From assembly GCF_018861125.1 (NCBI RefSeq), contig NZ_JAHKQN010000029.1, forward strand, positions 57,531 to 121,530: a stretch of 64,000 bases of DNA. Direction: 5' to 3'. The stretch is from Cellulophaga baltica. Its GTDB lineage: Bacteria > Bacteroidota > Bacteroidia > Flavobacteriales > Flavobacteriaceae. Within the stretch, counting starts at the first letter, position 1. The number at the start of each line of letters is the position of its first letter. The position numbers and the translations under genes are program-made. The notes under the pieces are model-generated. The model ran no database searches, was not told the DNA's origin, and saw only the letters and a list, made by a program, of their open reading frames with translations. Of this stretch, positions 7,926 to 15,290 are shown piece after piece.

Positions 7926-9554
7926 ATGAAGAAAAATCAACAATATATATGGCCCACAATTCTTGCGGTAACTCTAGCAATTGGGGTTTTTATTGGAGGA
8001 AAACTTCATTTTAATGATACACCAGAAAAATTATTCACGACTAATTCTAAAAAAGATAAGCTAAATAGGCTTATTGATTATATTGATTATGAGTATGTCG
8101 ATGATATTAATACCGATAGTATTGTTGATGTGGCTGTAAATAATATTTTAGATAAGTTAGATCCACATTCTGTCTATATCCCTAAAGAAGACATGGCAAA
8201 AGTCTCCGAGAGTATGAAAGGGGATTTTGTAGGTATTGGTATCAGTTTTTTTATGGAAAACGATACCATTGCTGTAGTTAGAACAATTGAAGGTGGACCA
8301 AGTTATAATAAAGGCATCCTACCTGGTGATCGTATTTTAATGGCTGACAATGATTCATTATTCGGTCAGAATATGGCAAATACATCAATCATTGATAAAT
8401 TAAAAGGAAAAAAGGGAAGTGCTGTAAAGCTTAAAATTTATCGAGAACAAGAAGATAAAACATTTACGGTTAATGTAAAAAGAGATGATATTCCTTTAAA
8501 AAGTGTTGAAGCGGCTTATATGTTAACCAATGACATGGGGTATATAAAAGTAAATCGTTTTGCAGAATCTACTTATAAAGAGTTTAAAGAGGCCTTGTCT
8601 AGTTTGCAAAATCAAGGTGCGGAAAAGCTGACCTTAGATTTAAGAGATAACCCAGGTGGTTATTTAACCATTGCCGAGCAAATGGCCGATGAATTTTTAC
8701 AAGATGATAAGCTAATTTTATTTACAAAAAACAAAAAAGGTAAAATTGATAAGTCATTTGCAACCAGTAAAGGCTCTTTTGAAGATAAACCAATTTATGT
8801 ACTAATTAATGAACGCTCGGCATCTGCAAGTGAAATTATTGCAGGAGCATTACAAGATAATGATACAGGTACTATTGTGGGTAGGCGTTCTTTCGGTAAA
8901 GGATTAGTGCAACGTGAAATGGAACTGGGTGATGGCTCTGCAGTGCGTTTAACAATATCGCGTTATTATACACCAACAGGTAGATCTATTCAAAAAGATT
9001 ATGCGAATGGAAATAAAGATTATTACCAGAAATTTACAGACCGTTATGCTAGTGGAGAACTAGTATCTGTTGATAGTATTAAAGTTGCCGATTCTTTAAA
9101 GTTCATCACACCTAAAGGAAAAGTTGTTTATGGTGGTGGTGGTATTATTCCTGATGTGTTTGTTCCAATTAGTAATTACGATGAAGAAACAGTAAACTCT
9201 TTATTGAATGTGGGTATTATGTCTCGCTTTGTTTTTAATCATCTCGAAGAAGATAGAACGCGATATAAAGATTATGAAGAACAAGATTTTATCAAGAATT
9301 TTAAAGTAGATAATGTTTTGTTTGAAAAGTTTGTCAATTACATGCAACAATTTGGCGCTCAAGCCGGATCTGCTGATTTGTTTTATAATTTAGAGGATAA
9401 GATTAAACTTTACATAAAAGCATCGTTAGCAGAGCAGTTATTTAACCCGAATGCTTATGCTATAATCAAAGATCAAGATGATGATATGCTAAAAAAAGTG
9501 TTAGAGCTTGATAGCAATCAAGAAATGGAATTAGAAAAAGTAGTAGAGGATTAA
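7926..9554 (+). CDS. S41-family C-terminal processing protease
   Basis: Carboxy-terminal processing serine protease (Prc/CtpA type), 542 aa. It has an N-terminal membrane segment (residues about 9-24), a PDZ domain around 95-180 with GIGISFF and GPSYNKGILPGDRI, then the S41 catalytic core. The serine lies in SASASE (298-303) and the general-base lysine is K325 in FGKGLVQ. It would degrade or trim periplasmic proteins by their C-termini. Its 3' end overlaps the convergent small membrane-protein gene by four bases. Confidence 0.93.
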   Translation: MKKNQQYIWPTILAVTLAIGVFIGGKLHFNDTPEKLFTTNSKKDKLNRLIDYIDYEYVDDINTDSIVDVAVNNILDKLDPHSVYIPKEDMAKVSESMKGDFVGIGISFFMENDTIAVVRTIEGGPSYNKGILPGDRILMADNDSLFGQNMANTSIIDKLKGKKGSAVKLKIYREQEDKTFTVNVKRDDIPLKSVEAAYMLTNDMGYIKVNRFAESTYKEFKEALSSLQNQGAEKLTLDLRDNPGGYLTIAEQMADEFLQDDKLILFTKNKKGKIDKSFATSKGSFEDKPIYVLINERSASASEIIAGALQDNDTGTIVGRRSFGKGLVQREMELGDGSAVRLTISRYYTPTGRSIQKDYANGNKDYYQKFTDRYASGELVSVDSIKVADSLKFITPKGKVVYGGGGIIPDVFVPISNYDEETVNSLLNVGIMSRFVFNHLEEDRTRYKDYEEQDFIKNFKVDNVLFEKFVNYMQQFGAQAGSADLFYNLEDKIKLYIKASLAEQLFNPNAYAIIKDQDDDMLKKVLELDSNQEMELEKVVED

Positions 9555-9754
9555 TTATCTTCTACTTTTTTCTGAATTTTTTTTGATATCATAAAGATAA
9601 GTAAAAGCACAATAGCACATAGAGCGGCAACTATTCCGATAAGTGCAACCATACTATCACCTTCAAATAAATTATCAAAATTTAGTATGGTTGCATTGTA
9701 AATGATCAAACCAGTAGCAATTATAATTAGGATAATATTTATTATTTTATTCAT
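9551..9754 (-). CDS. small membrane protein (67 aa)
   Basis: Two predicted transmembrane helices (about 4-22 and 37-57) joined by an acidic loop (NFDNLFEGD), with a lysine-rich C-terminal tail. No named family is recognised, though short proteins of this design are common in flavobacteria. The gene converges with the S41 protease and overlaps it by four bases; MarC lies upstream on the same strand, 26 bases away, so the two may be co-transcribed. Confidence 0.65.
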   Translation of the reverse strand: MNKIINIILIIIATGLIIYNATILNFDNLFEGDSMVALIGIVAALCAIVLLLIFMISKKIQKKVEDN

Positions 9755-9780
9755 TGTAATAAATTTAAATTTTTAGTAGC

Positions 9781-10359
9781 TTAAAAAAGCTCATTTATGT
9801 TTGCGGCGAATAGTTTTACAGCTATAGCAAGTAAAATTACACCAAAGACTTTTCTAATAACACTAAGACCAGCTTGACCTAGTATGTTTTCTATTTTTTT
9901 TGATGATTTTAATACAATGTAAACAAATACCATATTTATTAAAATACCTACAATAATATTTTCAACGTAATACTCTGCTCGCAATGATAATATAGAAGTC
10001 ATTGTACCAGCACCTGCAATTAAAGGGAATGCAATTGGTACTATTGAAGCACTTTCAGGTTCATCATCATTATATAATGTAATGCCTAAAATCATTTCTA
10101 TAGCTAAGAAAAAGATAATAAAAGAACCCGCAACGGCAAAAGAATTAACGTCAATACCGATAATACTTAAAATTTTATCACCCACAAATAGAAAGGCAAT
10201 CATAATTAATGAAGCAACTAATGATGCTTTTTCTGATTGTATATGTCCAACTTTATTACGCAAACCGATGATTATAGGAATACTTCCTAAAATATCAATA
10301 ACAGCAAAAAGTACCATTGTTGCAGTAGCAATTTCTTTAAGATCAAAACGTAAACCCAT
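9781..10359 (-). CDS. MarC-family integral membrane protein
   Basis: MarC/YchE family protein of 192 aa with six hydrophobic segments. Family signatures are AVIDILGSIPIIIGL near the N-terminus and PIAFPLIAGAGTMTSIL in the middle. Function is poorly defined for the family; some members were once linked to multidrug resistance but that link was not upheld. A second, divergent MarC copy lies at 23.9 kb. A -7 box 17 bases before the ATG supports the start. Confidence 0.9.
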   Translation of the reverse strand: MGLRFDLKEIATATMVLFAVIDILGSIPIIIGLRNKVGHIQSEKASLVASLIMIAFLFVGDKILSIIGIDVNSFAVAGSFIIFFLAIEMILGITLYNDDEPESASIVPIAFPLIAGAGTMTSILSLRAEYYVENIIVGILINMVFVYIVLKSSKKIENILGQAGLSVIRKVFGVILLAIAVKLFAANINELF

Positions 10360-10376
10360 ATCAAGTAATTTGTATG

Positions 10377-10384
10377 CAAATTTA
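10377..10384 (-). promoter_or_regulatory. -7 promoter box of marC-like gene
   Basis: On the minus strand this reads TAAATTTG, 17 bases before the MarC start. It is divergent from the DUF3109 promoter about 50 bases away. Confidence 0.5.
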
Positions 10385-10435
10385 CATTATAAATCAAGTA
10401 AAGGAAGTTATAGCTATAAATAAATTTAGATAAAG

Positions 10436-10443
10436 TATCTTTG
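10436..10443 (+). promoter_or_regulatory. -7 promoter box of the DUF3109 gene
   Basis: TATCTTTG lies 18 bases before ATG 10462. Its final TTG is the apparent start codon of a longer reading frame, so that upstream start is an artefact of the promoter. Confidence 0.65.
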
Positions 10444-10461
10444 TATTTTATAACAAGTAGT

Positions 10462-11031
10462 ATGTTTCAGATAGGAAAAACCCTGATATCAGAGGAAATT
10501 ATAGAGAATGATTTTGTTTGCAATATAACCGCATGTAAAGGTGCTTGTTGTATTGATGGAGATGCAGGGGCTCCGCTTGATGAAAAAGAAACGGAGATTT
10601 TAGTAGATATTTACCAAGATGTAAAACCTTTTTTAAGACCTGAAGGTATTGCTGTTATTGAAAAAGAAGGTGCTTTTGTAAAGGGTGAAGATGGTGAGTG
10701 GGAAACTCCTTTAGTTAATGGTAGTGAATGTGCTTATGTAGTTTTTTCTAAAAATGGAACTGCTAAATGTGCATTAGAAGATGCTTATAATGAAGGAATA
10801 ACTACATGGAAAAAACCCGTTTCATGCCATATGTACCCTGTTAGAATACGCGAATATTCAGAATTTACAGCTGTAAATTATCATAAGTGGCATATTTGCG
10901 ATGATGCATGTTCTTTGGGGGCTGAATTACAAGTGCCTATTTATAAATTTGTAAAAGAAGCTTTAGTGCGTAAATTTGGCGAAGAGTGGTATACGGAATT
11001 GGAGCAAGTAGCTAATGATATGGCTAAATAG
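10462..11031 (+). CDS. DUF3109-family cysteine-rich protein
   Basis: 189-aa protein of the DUF3109 family. Its N-terminus carries a dense cysteine block (FVCNITACKGACCIDGDAG) and further cysteines occur in SECAYV, AKCALED, SCHMYP and the C-terminal HICDDACSLG. This resembles metal or Fe-S binding zinc-finger-like YkgJ proteins, but the biochemical role is unknown. Start chosen at ATG 10462 because the upstream TTG belongs to the -7 box. The last 8 bases overlap the 3' end of the convergent histidine kinase gene. Confidence 0.87.
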   Translation: MFQIGKTLISEEIIENDFVCNITACKGACCIDGDAGAPLDEKETEILVDIYQDVKPFLRPEGIAVIEKEGAFVKGEDGEWETPLVNGSECAYVVFSKNGTAKCALEDAYNEGITTWKKPVSCHMYPVRIREYSEFTAVNYHKWHICDDACSLGAELQVPIYKFVKEALVRKFGEEWYTELEQVANDMAK

Positions 11032-12970
11032 TAGGGAGTGAAATTACTACTTTTGTACCACAAGGGGTATCTGTATTATCATAAAGGTCGATAATTTCCA
11101 CATCAAAAGAATTGTGGTAATCTTTTGAGAAATTATATAAACGTTCTTTTGTGATATTTATACCGATTGATTTTCTTTTTAAAACCTTATTTTCTTTTAT
11201 CACTTCAGAAGCTCCTCGGCCAATACCATTATCTGTAATAGTGATTATATTAAAATAATCATCTTTAGAAAAAACATCTAATCTGATTTTTTTTTCTCCT
11301 ATTTTTGAAGATAAGCCATGCCAAATTGCATTTTCTAAAAAGGGTTGTAGTATTAAAGAAGGAATTTTAATATGTTCTGTATCAATGTTTTTTTCTACTT
11401 TAATTTGAAAATCTATTTCGTTTGAAAATCTAATATTTTCAATATTCATATAAAGTTCAATAGTTTCTAATTCGTCAGATAAAGAGATTTCTTTTAGTGT
11501 AGAAGCTTCAAGAATTTTGCGTACTAGTTTTGAAAATTTATTTAGATAATAAACTGCATTTTTAGTTTCATTATTAATAATATACAGTTTTATAGAATTT
11601 AAAGAGTTGAATAAAAAATGAGGGTTCATTTGACTCCTTAGCATAGTTTGTTCAAGGGTTAATAATTTTTTCTCACTTTTTAGTTGAAACTGTCGGTATA
11701 GTATGTAGAGTATTAAAGCAAGAAGAGCTAAAGAAAGCAAACTAACTAAAATAGTATTTTCATTTTTTTTAAGTTCGAGTCTTACTCTTTCATTTTCACG
11801 AGCTAAAGCCTCAATTTGGCTATTCTTCTTCTCAGTATCATACCTAAACAGAATATCATTTACGTATTTGATATTTGTTTCATTATTGATAGTTTCATCA
11901 ATTAATTTTGCTTTTTTATAATATTGTAGTGACTTTTTATAATCCTTTTTTATAGAATATAATTCTGATAGGTGACTATAGCCTAAAACTTGAGATTTAG
12001 GGGAATTATGTTCTTTTGCCAAAAATATCCCATTTAATAAGTGGTTTTCAGCACTTTTGTATTCTTTGAGTTGTATTTGAGCCATTCCTAAATTTAAGTA
12101 GATAGATGCGGCCAGATAATTATTATTAGCTTTTTGGGCTTCTTTTAATGTGGTTTTTAATAATTTTTTTGCTTCAATGGTTTTGTTTTGTTTTATATAA
12201 ACCTGTGCTATATAATTATTGCAAATTAACTTTCCTATATCATTATTAATTTGACTGCTGTATGTGTAACTTTTTTTATAATATTTAAGAGCTAAATCCA
12301 ATTGACCCAATTCTTCATAACAAGTGCCAATATTTTGATTGTTTACCGCTAGGCCGATAGCGTTTCCAATATTTTCGTCTTGTTTTAATGAAGTATTGAA
12401 TTTTTCTATTGCAATTTGATATTGCTTCAAAGACAAATATATATTACCAATATTATTTAGTGCGAAAGTTATATTTCGTTTTACTTGATAATTTGGTTCT
12501 TTTTCTAATTCTCCTAATTCTAAAGCTCGTTGAGCATAATCTAATGAGGTTTTTATAGCATCAATATACTTGTAAGAGAGGCTTAGCATATTTAGACTGT
12601 ACAGTTGTAAAACAACATTATTAGCTTGTTTAGCTATTTTTAATGCTTCTTTGTGATGGTTTATCCCTTTTTGTAATTGTGACGTATTTCTGTATTTATT
12701 ACCCAAGTGATTTAAGGCATATGATTGGCCTTCTAAATAATTATTCTTTCTAGAGATTTTTAAAAAGTAATTAAGTAGAATTGTGTCGTATTTTACGTTA
12801 TTTAATTTTTTGTTGAGAGTATCATATTTTTGTGGTGTTGAAGCAACTATGCTATCAACTTTATTTTTAAAGTTTTGAGGTATTTGTTGTGATAATGAAT
12901 AATTTATATTAAAAAATATAAAATAGACACAGAGTTTTTTAATTGTTTTATACTTTGGTTGTATTGACAT
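11024..12970 (-). CDS. TPR-repeat sensor histidine kinase (LytS/YpdA type)
   Basis: 648-aa sensor kinase. The order is an N-terminal hydrophobic signal/anchor (about 11-26), six or more tetratricopeptide repeats (about 75-365), a short coiled coil, one transmembrane helix (about 407-426), a His_kinase domain with H451 in SQMNPHFLFNSLNSIK, and an ATPase domain with NAIWHGL and DNGIGRG. With a signal at the front and one later helix, the TPR region is probably periplasmic and senses a ligand or protein. It would phosphorylate the LytTR regulator encoded directly upstream. ATG 13006 would add 12 residues ahead of the hydrophobic segment and leave a 6-base gap to the regulator; 12970 gives a more ordinary N-terminus. 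Confidence 0.92.
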   Translation of the reverse strand: MSIQPKYKTIKKLCVYFIFFNINYSLSQQIPQNFKNKVDSIVASTPQKYDTLNKKLNNVKYDTILLNYFLKISRKNNYLEGQSYALNHLGNKYRNTSQLQKGINHHKEALKIAKQANNVVLQLYSLNMLSLSYKYIDAIKTSLDYAQRALELGELEKEPNYQVKRNITFALNNIGNIYLSLKQYQIAIEKFNTSLKQDENIGNAIGLAVNNQNIGTCYEELGQLDLALKYYKKSYTYSSQINNDIGKLICNNYIAQVYIKQNKTIEAKKLLKTTLKEAQKANNNYLAASIYLNLGMAQIQLKEYKSAENHLLNGIFLAKEHNSPKSQVLGYSHLSELYSIKKDYKKSLQYYKKAKLIDETINNETNIKYVNDILFRYDTEKKNSQIEALARENERVRLELKKNENTILVSLLSLALLALILYILYRQFQLKSEKKLLTLEQTMLRSQMNPHFLFNSLNSIKLYIINNETKNAVYYLNKFSKLVRKILEASTLKEISLSDELETIELYMNIENIRFSNEIDFQIKVEKNIDTEHIKIPSLILQPFLENAIWHGLSSKIGEKKIRLDVFSKDDYFNIITITDNGIGRGASEVIKENKVLKRKSIGINITKERLYNFSKDYHNSFDVEIIDLYDNTDTPCGTKVVISLPTI

Positions 12971-13012
12971 GCGTCTATTTATTTTAAGCTGAAAACAAAG
13001 TATCATTCAAAA

Positions 13013-13753
13013 CTACAAAAGGTCTAGAAAATCAGATTTTTTTTGTCTTGATACTGGTATTTTTTGATTGTTTTCTAAAACAATGTATCCTTCTGCTTTA
13101 TAAAATTCTTTTACTTTAGTTAAATTTATTATATATGAATTATGGACTCTAAAAAAAGTGTCATCTGGTAAAATTTCATTGACTTCTTTTAATTTTTTAG
13201 TAATCACAATTTTGGTTTCATCACATAGAAAAATGGTGCTGTAGTTTCCATCAGATTCTATATATGAGATTTCTTCATTGCGTAAAAATAGTATCTTACC
13301 ATCAGCATTTATGGTTATTTTTTTTTGAGTTTGGCTTTCGTGAAAATTTAAAAGAATTTGTTCTAATTTATCTGGTGTAAAATGTTTTGTGTTAAATTTT
13401 TTTATTTTTTCAACTGTAGCGTTCAAATCATCAGAATCAATAGGCTTTAATAAATAATCAATCGCTTCATTTTTTAAAGCTTTAATAGCATATTGATTGT
13501 ATGCAGTTGTAATAACCACAGGAAAATCTCTATTACTTAACCTCTGCATGAATTGAAAACCATCCATTGTAGGCATTTCTATGTCTAAAAAAAGACAGTC
13601 TGGTATGTTTTTATTATTGTTTAAATATGATAATGCTTCAATAGGATTTGTAAATGATGCTACAATATCAATCTCGTTACTGAAGTTAGTGAGCTCCCAG
13701 GTTAAACTTTGGAGAGCCTTTGCTTCGTCATCTACGATTACAGCTTTTAACAT
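13013..13753 (-). CDS. LytTR-family response regulator
   Basis: 246-aa regulator. The receiver domain (1-120) has the acidic pocket D8-D9, phospho-acceptor D57 in FLDIEMP, T83 and K103. The LytTR DNA-binding domain (about 146-245) has the typical SYIESDGNYSTIF and FFRVHNSYIINL segments. It pairs with the kinase gene that follows. LytTR domains bind paired direct repeats about 21 bp apart; such pairs lie upstream at 13821-13854 and 13908-13941, so positive autoregulation is likely. Nearest known analogues are E. coli BtsR and YpdB. Confidence 0.95.
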   Translation of the reverse strand: MLKAVIVDDEAKALQSLTWELTNFSNEIDIVASFTNPIEALSYLNNNKNIPDCLFLDIEMPTMDGFQFMQRLSNRDFPVVITTAYNQYAIKALKNEAIDYLLKPIDSDDLNATVEKIKKFNTKHFTPDKLEQILLNFHESQTQKKITINADGKILFLRNEEISYIESDGNYSTIFLCDETKIVITKKLKEVNEILPDDTFFRVHNSYIINLTKVKEFYKAEGYIVLENNQKIPVSRQKKSDFLDLL

Positions 13754-13782
13754 GTTTGTTCGGTATAAAGTATTGGGTGTTT

Positions 13783-13790
13783 CAAAAATA
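13783..13790 (-). promoter_or_regulatory. -7 promoter box of the LytTR/kinase operon
   Basis: Minus strand reads TATTTTTG, 29 bases before the regulator ATG and exactly 30 bases beyond the repeat core at 13821. Preceding bases AAATACTCT match AAATAATCT before the rightward box at 13971. A TTG lies 26 bases upstream, further than usual, as expected of an activator-dependent promoter. Confidence 0.7.
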
Positions 13791-13820
13791 AGAGTATTTT
13801 TTAATTATTTAATGTTCAAT

Positions 13821-13854
13821 GTGTAATTGGTTAGTTTTTAAGTGTAGTTGGTTA
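13821..13854 (-). promoter_or_regulatory. predicted LytTR binding site, leftward pair
   Basis: Read on the minus strand, TAACCAACTACAC and TAACCAATTACAC are direct repeats with a 21-bp period (12 of 13 identical). Shared core is ACCAA(C/T)TACAC. The core resembles the published E. coli BtsR half-site ACC(G/A)CT(C/T)A, also repeated every 21 bp. The pair sits 68-101 bases upstream of the regulator ATG. Confidence 0.75.
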
Positions 13855-13907
13855 AAATATCCCATTTTATTTTTGTAATAGTTATATTACTTATTTGGTT
13901 TTAGGAT

Positions 13908-13941
13908 TACCATTTATACAGTTTTTTATACCATTTATACA
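13908..13941 (+). promoter_or_regulatory. predicted LytTR binding site, rightward pair
   Basis: TACCATTTATACA occurs twice, identically, at 13908-13920 and 13929-13941: a 13-base direct repeat with 21-bp period. Its core ACCATTTATAC matches the leftward pair at 8-9 of 11 positions, in opposite orientation. It ends 30 bases before a TATTTTAG box. Confidence 0.75.
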
Positions 13942-13970
13942 TTCCAATTCTTTAAAATATTAAATAATCT

Positions 13971-13978
13971 TATTTTAG
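13971..13978 (+). promoter_or_regulatory. rightward -7 promoter box downstream of the LytTR repeat
   Basis: TATTTTAG, one mismatch from TAnnTTTG, is preceded by AAATAATCT. Fifteen of 17 bases match the leftward operon promoter. It would start a transcript near 13983, about 73 bases before the small membrane ORF. Confidence 0.6.
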
Positions 13979-14056
13979 TACTGTAAAACAATGAGTTAAA
14001 TAAAAACTGCTGAATTTTTATTGAATAAATAATCAAATTTTATAAAAGAAGTGAAC

Positions 14057-14131
14057 ATGTTTTTAGCAATAGTTTTATTTATGGTTTTAATAGTTCTTAT
14101 AGCTATTATACTTTTCACTGAAAATAATTAA
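14057..14131 (+). CDS. putative 24-aa single-pass membrane peptide
   Basis: A 24-codon ORF beginning ATG TTT TTA and ending TAA encodes MFLAIVLFMVLIVLIAIILF followed by TENN: one hydrophobic helix of about 20 residues and a short polar tail. An in-frame GTG at 14051 would add two residues. A purine stretch AAAAGAA lies 6-12 bases upstream. It is the first ORF after the predicted LytTR-activated rightward promoter, with no other gene before the hairpin at 14411. Small membrane peptides often modulate transporters or sensor kinases; such a role here is inference, and no homologue is known to me. Confidence 0.5.
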   Translation: MFLAIVLFMVLIVLIAIILFTENN

Positions 14132-14410
14132 GACCTAATAATTATTAACTTATTTAGATAATAATCAATTTACAATAAAAACTGTCAAGCCAATTAATAC
14201 TATTGAGTATAAGCTATATGTAATAAATTTAATTACTGAGTTCTGAAATTTATTTTCAGGTATTTGATTTTTAGGTTTCGGGGGGAACTTCCTAAGTCAA
14301 TAAAAAGTCGTTAATGAACAAATTTTACTATGGCGATTTAATAGTATGGTTTGGCAGTGTTGTAAATTTCAATTATTTTAGTTTAAGATATTTAAAATAT
14401 AATTTAAATT
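14132..14410 (+). other. unassigned transcribed region after the small peptide ORF
   Basis: About 280 bases lie between the peptide ORF and the hairpin, presumably in the same rightward transcript. An unusual GGTTTCGGGGGGAAC segment (14276-14288 region) stands out in AT-rich DNA. A 32-codon ORF starts at 14314 (MNKFYYGDLIVWFG...) and ends at 14412 inside the hairpin; its composition is unremarkable and I do not call it. The region could be a 3' UTR or regulatory RNA. Confidence 0.35.
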
Positions 14411-14449
14411 AAAACACCTCCCAAAGACATTGTCTTTGGGAGGTGTTTT
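14411..14449. terminator. strong hairpin, likely terminator of the rightward transcript
   Basis: A 19-bp perfect inverted repeat, AAAACACCTCCCAAAGACA and its complement, separated by one base. T-rich tracts lie on both sides (GTTTTG rightward, TTTTAATTT leftward). The sdhCAB operon has its own terminator at 14480-14508, so this hairpin best serves the rightward transcript. Confidence 0.75.
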
Positions 14450-14479
14450 GTTGAAAACAACTTTGTACTACATAAAAAA

Positions 14480-14508
14480 TAAAAAAACCCAAACATCAGC
14501 TTGGGTTT
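14480..14508 (-). terminator. terminator of the sdhCAB operon
   Basis: On the minus strand AAACCCAA-gctgatg-TTTGGGTTT is followed by a run of T, 32 bases after the sdhB stop. Confidence 0.85.
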
Positions 14509-14539
14509 CAATCTTATAAAATTTTAAAAGAGGTTATTG

Positions 14540-15280
14540 TTAAAAATTTGATTTTAGTAACTCTCTATTCATTCTTGCAATGTTTTCTAATGAAATTCCT
14601 TTTGGGCATTCAACTTCACAAGCTCCTGTATTTGTACAGTTACCAAAGCCTTCTAAATCCATTTGTGCAACCATGTTTCTAACACGATCAGTTGCTTCAA
14701 CTTGCCCTTGCGGTAACAATGCGTATTGAGATACTTTTGCGCCAACAAAAAGCATTGCAGAAGAGTTTTTACAACTTGCAACACAAGCACCACAACCAAT
14801 ACAAGTTGCAGCATCCATTGCTTCATCAGCAGCATGCTTAGAAATAGGAAGTGAGTTGGCATCTTGTGTATTACCAGAAGTATTTACAGAAATGTAACCA
14901 CCAGCGTGCTGAATACGATCAAATGCACCTCTATCAACAACTAAATCCTTTAATACAGGAAAAGCTTTTGCTCTAAACGGTTCAATTGTAATTGTGTCGC
15001 CATCTTTAAACATACGCATATGTAATTGGCAAGTAGTTACACCTCTATCTGGTCCGTGAGCTTCACCGTTTATGTACATAGAACACATACCGCAAATACC
15101 TTCACGACAATCATGATCAAATGCTACTGGCTCTTCACCAGAATTAATTAACTGCTCGTTTAAAACATCCATCATTTCTAAGAAAGACATGTGTTCTGAG
15201 ATCTCAGTCACTTTATAATCGACCATTTTACCTTTCGACTGGGCATCTTTTTGACGCCAAATTTTAAGTGTTAAATTCAT
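14540..15280 (-). CDS. sdhB: succinate dehydrogenase/fumarate reductase iron-sulfur subunit
   Basis: 246-aa electron-transfer subunit of respiratory complex II. [2Fe-2S] ligands are C58, C63, C66 and C84 ([13 protein letters not shown]). The ferredoxin-like half carries C160-x2-C163-x2-C166-x3-C170 ([11 protein letters not shown]) and C215, C221, C225, which together hold the [4Fe-4S] and [3Fe-4S] clusters. It passes electrons from the FAD of SdhA to the quinone site at the membrane. It is the last gene of sdhCAB, 10 bases after sdhA. Confidence 0.96.
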   Translation of the reverse strand: MNLTLKIWRQKDAQSKGKMVDYKVTEISEHMSFLEMMDVLNEQLINSGEEPVAFDHDCREGICGMCSMYINGEAHGPDRGVTTCQLHMRMFKDGDTITIEPFRAKAFPVLKDLVVDRGAFDRIQHAGGYISVNTSGNTQDANSLPISKHAADEAMDAATCIGCGACVASCKNSSAMLFVGAKVSQYALLPQGQVEATDRVRNMVAQMDLEGFGNCTNTGACEVECPKGISLENIARMNRELLKSNF

Positions 15281-15290
15281 AATGTCTATC

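Noticed and set aside
14314-14412. 32-codon ORF starting MNKFYYGDLIVWFG
   Set aside because: It runs into the terminator-like hairpin and has no distinctive features; a chance ORF in AT-rich DNA is more likely.
14411-14449. Hairpin as a mobile-element end
   Set aside because: It is a single perfect hairpin with T-rich flanks, no transposase and no target duplication, so a terminator is simpler.
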